Of a stretch of 64,000 nucleotides of DNA, positions 56,638 through 64,000 are shown one piece after another. The stretch is from Pseudoflavonifractor sp. AF19-9AC (GTDB lineage Bacteria; Bacillota; Clostridia; Oscillospirales; Oscillospiraceae). Positions within the stretch are counted from its first letter, which is position 1. Every line of letters starts with the position of its first letter. The notes beneath the pieces are model-generated. The model did no database searches and was not told the origin of the DNA. It saw nothing but the letters and a program-made list of their open reading frames with translations. The DNA lies in the NCBI RefSeq assembly GCF_003478995.1, contig NZ_QUGI01000001.1, positions 294,207 through 358,206 of the forward strand, in the 5' to 3' direction. The position numbers and the translations under genes were made by a program.

Positions 56638-56793
56638 TATCGCCGGGCCTGCTAAATGGTCGGGAAGCCCTGTGCGGTTTGGGCTATAGGCAAAGGAAAA
56701 CCGGAAAACAGGCCGCCTGCGAGGTGAACGGGACGTTTTGCTTTGAGGCGGGAAAGTGACCATTTGTCAAAGCGTAAAAAATGGAAAATCCTA

Positions 56794-56822
56794 TTGACAG
56801 TCAGAGAGTTTCTGCATATAGT
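56794..56822 (+). promoter_or_regulatory. Promoter of acpP
   Basis: A perfect TTGACA and TATAGT are separated by 17 bases, 45 bases before the acpP start. Confidence 0.8.
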
Positions 56823-56867
56823 AAGGAAAGAAGTCTACTACAGCACAAGCAAAAGGAGCAGCGAGGT

Positions 56868-57101
56868 ATGATCTTTGAGAAATTGAAAGAGCTCATCGCA
56901 GAGCAATTCAACGTGGATGAGGATTCCATCACCATGGAGACCTCCTTTACCGATGACCTGAATGCCGATTCGGTTGATATTGTTGACCTGTCCATGGCCT
57001 TGGAGGAGGAATTCGATATCGACGAGCTGAGCGAGGAAGAGGCGTCCTCCATTTCCACGGTGGGTGACCTGGTTCGTTTCCTTCAGAATAAAATTGACTG
57101 A
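56868..57101 (+). CDS. acpP: Acyl carrier protein
   Basis: Carries fatty-acyl chains on a phosphopantetheine arm. The 77-residue acidic protein has the attachment site [11 protein letters not shown] with Ser35. AAAAGGAG precedes the ATG at 56868. It has its own promoter and is followed by rnc after 55 bases, as in many Firmicutes, with fatty-acid genes elsewhere. Confidence 0.95.
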   Translation: MIFEKLKELIAEQFNVDEDSITMETSFTDDLNADSVDIVDLSMALEEEFDIDELSEEEASSISTVGDLVRFLQNKID

Positions 57102-57108
57102 TTACACG

Positions 57109-57137
57109 GAAAGCTCCGCCTTGAGCGGAGCTTTGCC
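57109..57137 (+). terminator. Weak hairpin between acpP and rnc
   Basis: Stem AAGCTCCGC / GCGGAGCTT followed by TGCCTTG. It may only attenuate transcription, since rnc has no clear promoter of its own. Confidence 0.5.
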
Positions 57138-57156
57138 TTGCCCGAGGGAGATACGA

Positions 57157-57834
57157 ATGAAAACATTGGAAAGCAAACTGGGCTATACCTTTGCGGACAT
57201 CAGCCTGTTGGAAAATGCACTGACCCACAGCTCCTGCGCCAACGAGAGCCAGGGCAGACTGCAGAGCAATGAGCGGCTGGAGTTTTTGGGTGACGCCGTC
57301 CTGGGTATGGTAGTGGCCGACCACCTCTATCGCAACCACCCGGACCTGCCGGAAGGGGAGCTGACCCGCACCCGTGCGGCTCTGGTCTGTGAGGAGAGCC
57401 TGGTGGAAGTGGCCCAGGAGCTGAACCTGGGAGAGTACCTGCGCCTTGGAAAAGGGGAGGAGGCCGGCGGCGGCCGAAACCGTCCCTCCATCCGGGCTGA
57501 CGCGGTGGAGGCCGTGCTGGCGGCGGTGTATCTGGACGGCGGCATTGGATCGGCCCGAAAGATCATCCAGAAGTATATTCTCAGCCGGGAGGTCGCCGGA
57601 CTGACCAAGCCCCGGGACTACAAGACCGCCCTTCAGGAGCTGGTCCAGCGGGAGAGCGGACAGGTGCTTGGCTACCGCCTCACCGGTGAGTCCGGTCCCG
57701 ACCACGACAAGCGCTTCTTTGTGGAAGTGGACCTGAACGGCAAGGCCGTGGGCTCTGGTTCCGGTAGAAGCAAGAAGGAAGCCGAGCAGATGGCAGCCAA
57801 GGCGGCCATTGAACTGCTGAAAAACAAGGGATAA
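57157..57834 (+). CDS. rnc: Ribonuclease III
   Basis: Double-strand-specific endonuclease for rRNA and mRNA processing. The 225-residue protein has an RNase III domain with the signature NERLEFLGDAVLG (near residue 30) and a later RADAVEAVLAAVYLD carrying catalytic acidic residues, then a C-terminal double-stranded RNA-binding domain (about 153-225, ending GSGRSKKEAEQMAAKAA). GAGGGAG precedes the ATG at 57157. Confidence 0.95.
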   Translation: MKTLESKLGYTFADISLLENALTHSSCANESQGRLQSNERLEFLGDAVLGMVVADHLYRNHPDLPEGELTRTRAALVCEESLVEVAQELNLGEYLRLGKGEEAGGGRNRPSIRADAVEAVLAAVYLDGGIGSARKIIQKYILSREVAGLTKPRDYKTALQELVQRESGQVLGYRLTGESGPDHDKRFFVEVDLNGKAVGSGSGRSKKEAEQMAAKAAIELLKNKG

Positions 57835-57844
57835 CGGGCAATGG

Positions 57845-57880
57845 CGCCCCTCAGGCTGCGGCCTGAGGGGCGTTTCTCTT
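57845..57880 (+). terminator. Terminator of rnc
   Basis: A perfect 12-bp stem (CGCCCCTCAGGC and complement, loop TGCG) followed by TTTCTCTTTTCC. Confidence 0.8.
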
Positions 57881-57995
57881 TTCCCGGGAAAGGGCCGCGG
57901 CGGAACATTATTTTTTGCGTTTCAGGGGTACAAGAATGGCGCGGCAAGTGGTACAATAGCAGAAAACAAATGGCCGGAACGGGAGGGTGAGTGCT

Positions 57996-59693
57996 GTGCA
58001 TTACGCCGCAACAACGGCAGAGATGAAGGAACTGGACCGCATTGCCATCCAGGAGCGGGGAATCCCCTCTCTGGAGCTGATGGAGAACGCCGCCCGGGCG
58101 GTGGCCCAGGAAGTGGTCAACCGGGTGGGCCTGCCAAAGAAGTCCCAACAGGGAGCGGCAGGCGCCATTGGCGGTGCCGTTTCCTGCTGTGTGCTGAAAG
58201 CGGAGGGCGAGGAGCTTACTTCGGAGGAGCAGCAGGAGGCGGAGAAACTGCGGCAGATTGTGGAGTCCCGAAACACCGACCCCACCCAGCGCATCGGCGT
58301 GTTCTGCGGCCCCGGCAACAACGGGGGTGACGGCGTAGCTGCCGCCCGCATTTTGCTGGAGGCGGGCTACCGGGTGCGGGCCTTCCTGGTGGGGGACCGG
58401 GCCAAGATGACCCCGGACGAGCGGGCCATGGAGGAGAAGCTGCTGGCTGCGGGAGGCAGTCTGGAGACCTTTGAGCCGGAGGACCAGAGGATAAACTTCT
58501 GGCTGTCCACCTGCGACTGCCTGGTGGATGCTCTGTTCGGCGTGGGGCTGAAGCGCCCCCTGGAGGGGATCTTCCGCACTGCCGTGGAGTGGATGAACCG
58601 GGGCGGACACCCTGTGGTGGCCTGCGACCTTCCCTCCGGGGTGGACGGGGATACGGGAGAGGTACTGGGCGCGGCGGTCCGGGCCACAGCCACCGTTACC
58701 TTCACCTGCCCCAAGCCCGGGCTCTATATGGGAGAGGGAGCCGCCCTGGCCGGGAAGATCTGGGTGGAGGACATTGGCATTCCCGATGAGTTGGTGTGGT
58801 CTACAGTGGGAAACCGGCTTAGCGTGACGGCGATCATGCCCGACTACATGCACTGCATGCTGCCCCACCGCCCGGCCGCCGCCCACAAGGGAGATTTTGG
58901 AAAGCTGTTTCTGCTGGCCGGCAGCGAGGGCTATACCGGTGCGCCGGTGCTGGCCGCCCGGGCTGCCCTGCGCACTGGGGCGGGGCTGGTGTTCCTGGGG
59001 GTGCCCCGGAGCATCTACCCCATTGTGGCCGTCAAGTGTGACGAGGCCATGCCCTTCCCGCTGCCGGAGCGCTATGAAGACATTCTTACCAAAGCCGCCT
59101 CTTGTGATGTGGCCCTCGTCGGTCCCGGTCTGGGTCAGGCACCGGAGGCCAAAGAACGGGTGCTTCGGCTGCTGGAGGATCTGGATATTCCGGTGGTGCT
59201 GGATGCCGATGGCATAAATGCCCTGTGCGGGCATATAGATGTTTTGGACAAACGGCGTGCTCCCACCATTCTTACCCCCCACGCTGGGGAGTTTGCCCGG
59301 TTGACGGGGGGTTCCCTGCCGGTGCGGGATCGGCTGGCTGCCGCCCGGGACTTTGCCGGGGCCCACGGCTGTACGTTGGTACTGAAGGGTCGGGGAACAG
59401 TGACCGCCGGGCCGGACGGCCGGTGCTGGATTTGCGGAACGGGCAACCCCGGCATGGCCAAGGGAGGCTCGGGGGATGTACTCGCCGGCATGATTGCCGC
59501 TATACTGGGCCAGAAGCACCTGGTGGGGCCGGAGCCGGAGGGCATCCCGGAGATGACTGCCTGGGCGGTGTGGTTCCACGGAAAAACGGGGGACCGGTGC
59601 GCCCAGCGGCTGGGGGAGTACGCCATGCTGCCCGGTGACCTGGTGGAAACCCTTCCGGAAGTGTTGAAGGAAAACCAGATGAAGGAACCCTGA
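57996..59693 (+). CDS. nnr: Bifunctional NAD(P)HX epimerase / dehydratase
   Basis: Repairs hydrated NADH and NADPH. The N-terminal epimerase domain (about 1-265) has MKELDRIAIQERGIPSLELM and FCGPGNNGGDGVAAAR, and the C-terminal ADP-dependent dehydratase domain (about 275-565) has the GSEGYTGAP loop, LTPHAGEFARL, and NPGMAKGGSGDVLAG. The epimerase domain carries an extra stretch of about 45 residues (near 55-100, SCCVLKAEGEELTSEEQQEA) between the first helices and the NNGGDG motif. The start is taken as the GTG at 57996, eight bases after GGGAGG; a GTG at 57987 would overlap that site. Confidence 0.92.
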   Translation: MHYAATTAEMKELDRIAIQERGIPSLELMENAARAVAQEVVNRVGLPKKSQQGAAGAIGGAVSCCVLKAEGEELTSEEQQEAEKLRQIVESRNTDPTQRIGVFCGPGNNGGDGVAAARILLEAGYRVRAFLVGDRAKMTPDERAMEEKLLAAGGSLETFEPEDQRINFWLSTCDCLVDALFGVGLKRPLEGIFRTAVEWMNRGGHPVVACDLPSGVDGDTGEVLGAAVRATATVTFTCPKPGLYMGEGAALAGKIWVEDIGIPDELVWSTVGNRLSVTAIMPDYMHCMLPHRPAAAHKGDFGKLFLLAGSEGYTGAPVLAARAALRTGAGLVFLGVPRSIYPIVAVKCDEAMPFPLPERYEDILTKAASCDVALVGPGLGQAPEAKERVLRLLEDLDIPVVLDADGINALCGHIDVLDKRRAPTILTPHAGEFARLTGGSLPVRDRLAAARDFAGAHGCTLVLKGRGTVTAGPDGRCWICGTGNPGMAKGGSGDVLAGMIAAILGQKHLVGPEPEGIPEMTAWAVWFHGKTGDRCAQRLGEYAMLPGDLVETLPEVLKENQMKEP

Positions 59694-59719
59694 ACCAAAG
59701 GAATACGGAGGTATGTGTT

Positions 59720-60352
59720 GTGCGCAGGCTGCTGCTTTGCGTACCAATGATGATCCTGCTGCTTTCGGGCTGCGGCCCGGCACAGTCAAGCGAGGGAGAG
59801 GAACTGGCCCTGGTCATCCGGGGGGAATACCTGGAGAAAGCGCCCTGGAGCACATCAGCTGTCATCACTGCCGACTACGGGCAGCGGGTGTACCAGTATG
59901 AGCTGGAGGCCGCCTGGGACGGCGCTGAGACGACCCTGACCCTCACTGCCCCGGAGACGGTGGCGGGCGTGACGGCCCGGCTGCAGGACGGGGAGAGCCT
60001 GCTGGAGTACGACGGCGTGATGCTGGAGACTGGCCCTCTCAATGGGGACGGCCTGACCCCTGTGTCCGCCATCCCGGTGCTGCTGGAGACAGTCCGCAGC
60101 GGCTATATCACCGCCGTCTTCCTGGATCAGGAAGAGGGCATGCTGCGTGTGGACTGCAGTGACCCGGAGGGAGAACCGGGGGAAGGAACTGAGACCTCCC
60201 TGTGGTTTGACGCGGACAGCCACGCTCTGGTACAGGGGGAGATCAGCCTGGACGGGTTCCGGGTGATACAATGTGAATTTACCGATTTTACAAAGGAATC
60301 GAGGGATACCCATGGAGGAGAAGAATCTGTGGAGAACTTGGGCGGAGATTGA
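59720..60352 (+). CDS. Lipoprotein of unknown function
   Basis: 210 residues with a lipoprotein signal (LLLSGC, Cys18) and a beta-rich extracellular part (about 30-195) with a pattern reminiscent of LolA-like or sporulation lipoproteins, but no family was recognised with confidence. The GTG start at 59720 follows ACGGAGG. Its 3' end overlaps the alr start region by about 40 bases in a different frame, so the two are closely linked in an nnr-lipoprotein-alr-mazF string. Confidence 0.75.
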   Translation: MRRLLLCVPMMILLLSGCGPAQSSEGEELALVIRGEYLEKAPWSTSAVITADYGQRVYQYELEAAWDGAETTLTLTAPETVAGVTARLQDGESLLEYDGVMLETGPLNGDGLTPVSAIPVLLETVRSGYITAVFLDQEEGMLRVDCSDPEGEPGEGTETSLWFDADSHALVQGEISLDGFRVIQCEFTDFTKESRDTHGGEESVENLGGD

Positions 60353-61454
60353 TCTGGACGCTCTGGCCCACAACTACCATACCCTGCGGGCCATGGCCCC
60401 GGCGGGGTGTAAATTTCTGGGTCTGGTAAAGGCCAACGCCTATGGCCATGGAGCGGTGCCGGTGGCCCGGAAGCTCCAGGCCCTGGGAGCAGATATGCTG
60501 GCGGTGGCTACCGTGGACGAGGGAGAGGAGCTGCGCCGGGCGGGCATCACCCTGCCCATCCTGTGCCTGGGGCAGACCCCGCCCCAGATGGCCGGGGAGC
60601 TTCTGGAGTGGGACATCACCCAGATGGTGGAGGACCTGGCCACCGGCCGGGCCCTGTCTGAGGCAGCCCAGAAGGCGGGAAAGACCCTGAAGATCCATGT
60701 CAAGCTGGATACAGGCATGAGCCGTCTGGGCTTTCTCTGGAGAGCAGGGGAGGACAATGCCACCCTTCTGGATGACATTCAGACCCTGTGTGCTCTGCCC
60801 GGACTGGAGGCGGAGGGGATGTTCACCCACTTCGCCGATGCCGATGGAAACGAAGGCTACACCATGGCCCAGCTGGAGAAGTTTCTGGACGCCAAGGCGG
60901 CTCTGGAGGCCCGGGGCGTGGCCTTTAAAATTTGCCATTGTGGCGCCAGCGCTGCTGTGTTACAATACCCCTGTACCCATATGGACATGATCCGTCCCGG
61001 TATCGTGCTTTACGGCTACTATCCCGCCCCGGAGCTAGAGGGGCTGGACGGGCCGGGCCTGCAGCCGGTGATGACGGTAAAAAGCCGCATCGCCGCCGTG
61101 CGCAGCCTGCCGGCCGGCACCTGCGTCAGCTATGGCTGCACCGCAACTCTGGCCCGGGACAGCCGCCTGGCCGTGGTGCCCATCGGCTACGGGGACGGTT
61201 ATCCCCGGCAGCTGTCCAACCAGATGGTCATGGAGATCCGCGGAACGCAGTGTCCCATTGTGGGCCGCATCTGCATGGATATGTGCATGGTGGATGTCAC
61301 CGACCTGCCCCAGGTGGAGGCGGGGGATGTGGCCACGGTGTACGGTCCCGGCCTCACCGAGCAAGCCGCCAAGCTGTGCGGGACCATTGTGTACGAATTG
61401 TTGTGCGACGTCTCACCCAGAGTTTCCCGGGTCTATCTGGAAAACCAGGGTTGA
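60312..61454 (+). CDS. alr: Alanine racemase
   Basis: PLP enzyme making D-alanine for peptidoglycan. The 380-residue protein has the cofactor lysine in GLVKANAYGHG (Lys40), substrate-side residues near MSRLGFL, and the catalytic tyrosine in CVSYGCT (near residue 275). The ATG at 60312 follows GGAATCGAGGG and gives a normal family N-terminus. It lies inside the end of the lipoprotein frame and upstream of mazF, a conserved pairing in Firmicutes. Confidence 0.95.
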   Translation: MEEKNLWRTWAEIDLDALAHNYHTLRAMAPAGCKFLGLVKANAYGHGAVPVARKLQALGADMLAVATVDEGEELRRAGITLPILCLGQTPPQMAGELLEWDITQMVEDLATGRALSEAAQKAGKTLKIHVKLDTGMSRLGFLWRAGEDNATLLDDIQTLCALPGLEAEGMFTHFADADGNEGYTMAQLEKFLDAKAALEARGVAFKICHCGASAAVLQYPCTHMDMIRPGIVLYGYYPAPELEGLDGPGLQPVMTVKSRIAAVRSLPAGTCVSYGCTATLARDSRLAVVPIGYGDGYPRQLSNQMVMEIRGTQCPIVGRICMDMCMVDVTDLPQVEAGDVATVYGPGLTEQAAKLCGTIVYELLCDVSPRVSRVYLENQG

Positions 61455-61711
61455 ATGGGCGGCTCCGCGCCCCCAAAAGCCGGGGACAAGACCGCCGGAA
61501 GCCCGTCCATGGCCGTGACCGACCGCCGCCGTCCTACATAGGATAAGTCGGAGCCGCGGAGAAGTGCCCTTCTCCGGGGGCGAAGAGGCGGCGGGTTTTT
61601 GGAAAAGCAGGTATAAACCCCGCCGCCGCGTGGGAGACTCATAGTACAGCGTTACATAGACCCTTCTTCGGCCTGTAACGCGTACTATCTTCCAGCGGAG
61701 TGTGAACGTAC
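61455..61711 (+). promoter_or_regulatory. Structured leader between alr and mazF
   Basis: No mazE-sized gene is present. CCGCCGCC (61523-61530) can pair with GGCGGCGG (61587-61594), which is followed by TTTTT, making a terminator-like fold. The same GGCGGCGGG can instead pair with CCCGCCGCC at 61619-61627. A separate long hairpin (ATAGTAC, CGTTACA with complements, 61641-61688) ends just before the mazF ribosome site. TACAT occurs at 61535 and 61653. The alternative pairing suggests a switch, but this is inference. Confidence 0.5.
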
Positions 61712-62077
61712 GTGGACAACAGTGTGAAACGAGGCGACATCTTCTACGCCGATTTAAGCCCGGTGGTGGGCAGCGAGCAGGGGGGCGTGCGGCCGGTGCT
61801 CATCGTGCAGAACGACACCGGAAACCGCCACAGTCCCACGGTCATCGCCGCAGCCATCACCTCCCAGACGGGGAAAGCCCGCCTGCCCACTCACATCTCC
61901 ATCTCCCCGATGAACTGCGGCCTGCCCAAGGAGTCCATTATCCTGCTGGAGCAGGTGCGGACCCTGGATAAGCGCCGGCTGCGGGAGAAAATGGGGCGTG
62001 TGGACGAAGCCGTGATGAAGCAGGTGGACACCGCCATTGCCGTCAGTTTTGGACTGCACCCGGAAACCATGGTGTAG
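61712..62077 (+). CDS. mazF: MazF/EndoA-type endoribonuclease toxin
   Basis: Sequence-specific mRNA interferase of 121 residues. RGDIFYADLSPVVGSEQGG at the N-terminus, RPVLIVQND and the later LLEQVRTLDKRRLREK match the MazF/NdoA fold, including the Arg and Thr of the active site (VIAAAITSQ region). The start is a GTG at 61712 with GCGGAG about 11 bases upstream. In Bacillus the order is alr-mazE-mazF; here no antitoxin gene fits between alr and mazF or directly after it. Homologues from Firmicutes cut at UACAU, which occurs several times around the gene. Confidence 0.92.
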   Translation: MDNSVKRGDIFYADLSPVVGSEQGGVRPVLIVQNDTGNRHSPTVIAAAITSQTGKARLPTHISISPMNCGLPKESIILLEQVRTLDKRRLREKMGRVDEAVMKQVDTAIAVSFGLHPETMV

Positions 62078-62086
62078 CAGAGTCAG

Positions 62087-62108
62087 GGAGCCGCCCCAGG
62101 GCGGCTCC
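62087..62108 (+). terminator. Hairpin after mazF
   Basis: Perfect 10-bp stem GGAGCCGCCC / GGGCGGCTCC with a two-base spacer and no U-run, directly followed by TACATAGGA. It could be a weak terminator or mRNA end structure. Confidence 0.5.
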
Positions 62109-62151
62109 TACATAGGAGAATCAGGGCCAAGCCCGGAGCAAAGGAGTACAT

Positions 62152-62685
62152 ATGATGAAAATGAGCAAGAAGTGGACCGCTCTGTGCGCGGCCCTGGCCC
62201 TGACCACCCTGTGCGGAGGCGCGGCCCTGGCCGCGGCGGGAGATCAGAGCGATCCTCTGGTGACCAAGAGCTATCTGGACCAGACCGTTATCCCCGACGT
62301 GGTGAGCCAGGTGGAGACCAAGGCCGCTGCCCGGCAGAATGAGCTGAAAAACACCTTCTCCGCCCAGATCGAACAGTACAAAAAGGACATTGCCGCCATG
62401 GGAACGGGCGGCGGGAGCAGCGCTTCCTACACCCTGGTCACCCTGAGCAAAGGTCAGACCATGGCCCTGGAGGTGGGCTGCGAAGTGATGCTGCGGGTGG
62501 GCACCGCCACGGTGACTGCCGGCACCAGCCCTGCTCTTATTGACGTGTCCACGGGCGGAACCATCAATAATGGCGCGTCCCTGACCAAAAACCACCTCTA
62601 TATGGCCACCATCGCCGACCGGACCATTAAGCCTACGGCGGATACGGTCAAGCTGTTGGTGCGGGGCGGATATAAGGTCTCCTGA
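62152..62685 (+). CDS. Exported protein of unknown function
   Basis: 177 residues with a signal peptide (1-28, ending AALAA), a helical region (about 35-80, with NELKNTFSAQIEQYKKD, possibly a short coiled coil), a GTGGGSS linker, and a C-terminal beta-rich domain (about 92-177, with VGCEVMLRVGTATV and KNHLYMATIADR). The C-terminal part resembles domains seen in other clostridial exported proteins but was not assigned. AAAGGAG precedes the ATG at 62152; other in-frame ATGs follow within three codons. The TACAT of its leader overlaps the start region. Confidence 0.75.
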   Translation: MMKMSKKWTALCAALALTTLCGGAALAAAGDQSDPLVTKSYLDQTVIPDVVSQVETKAAARQNELKNTFSAQIEQYKKDIAAMGTGGGSSASYTLVTLSKGQTMALEVGCEVMLRVGTATVTAGTSPALIDVSTGGTINNGASLTKNHLYMATIADRTIKPTADTVKLLVRGGYKVS

Positions 62686-62712
62686 TTCCGGGAGATTATA
62701 TGAACAATAAAA

Positions 62713-62750
62713 AAGAAGGACTGTGCAATCAGCACAGTCCTTCTTTTTTG
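62713..62750. terminator. Bidirectional terminator
   Basis: A perfect 14-bp stem (AAGAAGGACTGTGC and complement, loop AATCA) with A- and T-runs, between converging genes. Confidence 0.9.
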
Positions 62751-62761
62751 TTTGTCTCAGC

Positions 62762-63709
62762 TTAGCGGAAGTAAACCAGGGGGTCCTCCGGTCGGGAGGC
62801 CTTCTCCACGCTCTGAGCGTAGAGCACAACTCCCTCGCCGTCGTAGACAGAGGCCTCCTCCCAGCGGATTTCAGCGGTGACGGTGATCCACTCCCCCTTT
62901 TTCAGGGAGCGGGATTTATCATACTTACACAGGAAGCCGAAGAAACGGATGTCCTCTTCACAGCAGGTCATGGCGTTGCGCCCGGGCACAAAGGTACCCT
63001 TGGGCAGACGCATGCCGGTCATGGCCTGGGCCTTGTAGGTGATGGTCTTGCCCACATAGCGCTCCGGGTGCTCCTGGATGTCCAGGTACCAGATGCCATA
63101 GTCCGGGTCCTCCAGGGTGATGTGGGGCTCTTCCAGGGAGTAGGGGAGGATATCCTCCACCTCCAGCTCCTCTCCCTTCTCGTCTTCAAAGACGATTTCA
63201 CACATGCGGTTCACAGCCCGGATGGAGCGCTTCCAGCCGGACATGGGCATGTCCGGGGTGCAGCGGTTGAACAGAACTATGTCAGCCTCGGAGACCTGGT
63301 CAATGATCATGGACTGCATGTTGTTGAGGTACATCTCAAAAGTGGTACCGTCAATGACGTGGATGGACTGATAGAGACCCCAGCCCTTGGGCAGCTTCAG
63401 ATCCCGCAGGATGTCCATGGGCCACATGCCATTGAACTCCAGCAGCACCCGCTCAGGCTGGTAGCGCCGGTCGATCTCCTGGAGGAAGGAGGTGGTCAAC
63501 TGCTCCTGGTCCTCCACAGGAATGAGACGGCAGTTGCGGTGGGACAGCTGCTGCTGGTCATACTCCTCCTCGCCGTCCTCGCACATGAGCAGGACGGTGC
63601 GCTGGCCGTCGTTGAAGTAGTCCATGTTCAGGGTGTCGGTGAGCAGGGTGGTCTTTCCGCTGTCCAGAAAGCCGGTGATGACATAAAGGGGAATACGGGA
63701 ATCAGGCAT
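62762..63709 (-). CDS. CobW-family GTPase fused to a DUF1980-like domain
   Basis: 315 residues. The N-terminal G3E GTPase domain (about 1-175) has the P-loop ITGFLDSGKTTLL, LLEFNGMWP in the position of the switch region and an NKxD-like VLFNRC. The usual CobW C-terminal domain is replaced by a region (about 205-315) with GKTITYKAQAMTG and GRNAMTCCEEDIRFFGFL, resembling the YcgQ/DUF1980 domain that accompanies YcgR permeases. The CxCC metal motif common in metal-handling CobW proteins is absent from the G domain, but the CC pair in the C-terminal domain could bind metal. It lies 15 bases after a second CobW-type gene. A metal-trafficking role is inferred. Confidence 0.8.
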   Translation of the reverse strand: MPDSRIPLYVITGFLDSGKTTLLTDTLNMDYFNDGQRTVLLMCEDGEEEYDQQQLSHRNCRLIPVEDQEQLTTSFLQEIDRRYQPERVLLEFNGMWPMDILRDLKLPKGWGLYQSIHVIDGTTFEMYLNNMQSMIIDQVSEADIVLFNRCTPDMPMSGWKRSIRAVNRMCEIVFEDEKGEELEVEDILPYSLEEPHITLEDPDYGIWYLDIQEHPERYVGKTITYKAQAMTGMRLPKGTFVPGRNAMTCCEEDIRFFGFLCKYDKSRSLKKGEWITVTAEIRWEEASVYDGEGVVLYAQSVEKASRPEDPLVYFR

Positions 63710-63724
63710 GGAAACGTCCTCCCA

Positions 63725-64000
63725 TCAGGCCAGCAGGAACAGCTTCTCCAGCTGGTCCTCCTTCAAATCGGAGCCGATGACGCACAGCCGGCCGGTGTAG
63801 TCGGCCGCACCCTCACGGATCTGGAACTCCTCGGGCACCAGGTCGAAGTGGAGCCAGGTCTGCCCATCGTCGCAGGGGACCATGCCCTTGGCACGGAGAA
63901 CATAGCCGTAGTCCTCGCTCATGGCCAGAGAGGCCAGGGCGTCCTGCAGCTCCTCGCGGCTGTACTTCCGGGGCGTCTCACGGCCCCAGGAGGTGAATAC
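63725..64000 (-). CDS. CobW-family GTPase, C-terminal part (runs off window)
   Basis: Only the last 91 codons are visible on the minus strand. YSREELQDALASLAM, DYGYVLRAKGMV and TGRLCVIGSDLKEDQLEKLF match the CobW C-terminal domain, where the first motif is a known end of the family. The gene continues past 64000. It is just upstream of the CobW-DUF1980 gene and probably cotranscribed, so two GTPases with different C-terminal domains form a pair. Confidence 0.8.
   Translation of the reverse strand, partial: VFTSWGRETPRKYSREELQDALASLAMSEDYGYVLRAKGMVPCDDGQTWLHFDLVPEEFQIREGAADYTGRLCVIGSDLKEDQLEKLFLLA

Overview
The window looks like a chromosomal segment of a high-GC, anaerobic, Gram-positive gut-type Clostridia (Oscillospiraceae, in the Flavonifractor/Lawsonibacter/Intestinimonas neighbourhood). 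The reasons are strong AGGAGG-type ribosome sites, S-layer-homology (SLH) proteins, a T-box leader, a type III glutamine synthetase with an ANTAR regulator, superoxide reductase, and a dnaG-rpoD pair. The genus is inferred from gene content, not from a database search.

Layout. 1-8.5 kb: a complete arginine operon argG-argH-argC-argJ-argB-argD-argF, preceded by AT-rich ArgR-like palindromes. 8.5-13.7 kb (minus): a T-box leader followed by a lipoprotein polysaccharide deacetylase, pheS and a pheT with a large insertion. 13.8-17.2 kb: a two-gene SufC/SufB-like Fe-S assembly unit and a convergent NagZ-like glycosidase. 17.3-24.1 kb: nitrogen genes (glnN behind an attenuator, divergent glnA and an ANTAR antiterminator protein), dapF, and an SLH-anchored GH25 lysozyme.

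24.34-45.71 kb: an integrated, heavily decayed mobile element that splits a tRNA-Ser(CGA) gene in its anticodon loop. A 10-bp core and GGGCAACA arm-type repeats lie at both ends. Inside are broken replication, phosphatase, DUF3990, GHKL-ATPase, XRE and integrase genes, one orphan type I-C-like CRISPR repeat, an AgrC-like sensor kinase, and two huge convergent SLH cell-surface proteins. At the right end the element carries an intact tRNA-Ser(CGA) plus terminator, placed so that the host tRNA promoter can read it.

45.8-51.7 kb: a ferredoxin/membrane Fe-S pair, a Crp/Fnr regulator, a low-molecular-weight tyrosine phosphatase, a cytidylate-kinase-like protein, tRNA-Gly(CCC), desulfoferrodoxin and an NhaC antiporter. 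51.8-57.9 kb: dgt with a 221-bp tandem duplication of its 3' end, dnaG-rpoD, acpP and rnc. 57.9-64 kb: NAD(P)HX repair enzyme, a lipoprotein, alr, a MazF toxin without a visible MazE and with UACAU sites around it, an exported protein, and two CobW-family GTPases, the last cut by the window end.

The observations most worth a second look are the split tRNA with its replacement copy, the MazF locus with possible mRNA self-cleavage and alternative RNA pairing, the ANTAR/attenuator arrangement at glnN-glnA, the duplicated tRNA-binding domain in PheT, the LytTR-type direct repeat before the giant adhesin, and the CobW-DUF1980 fusion.
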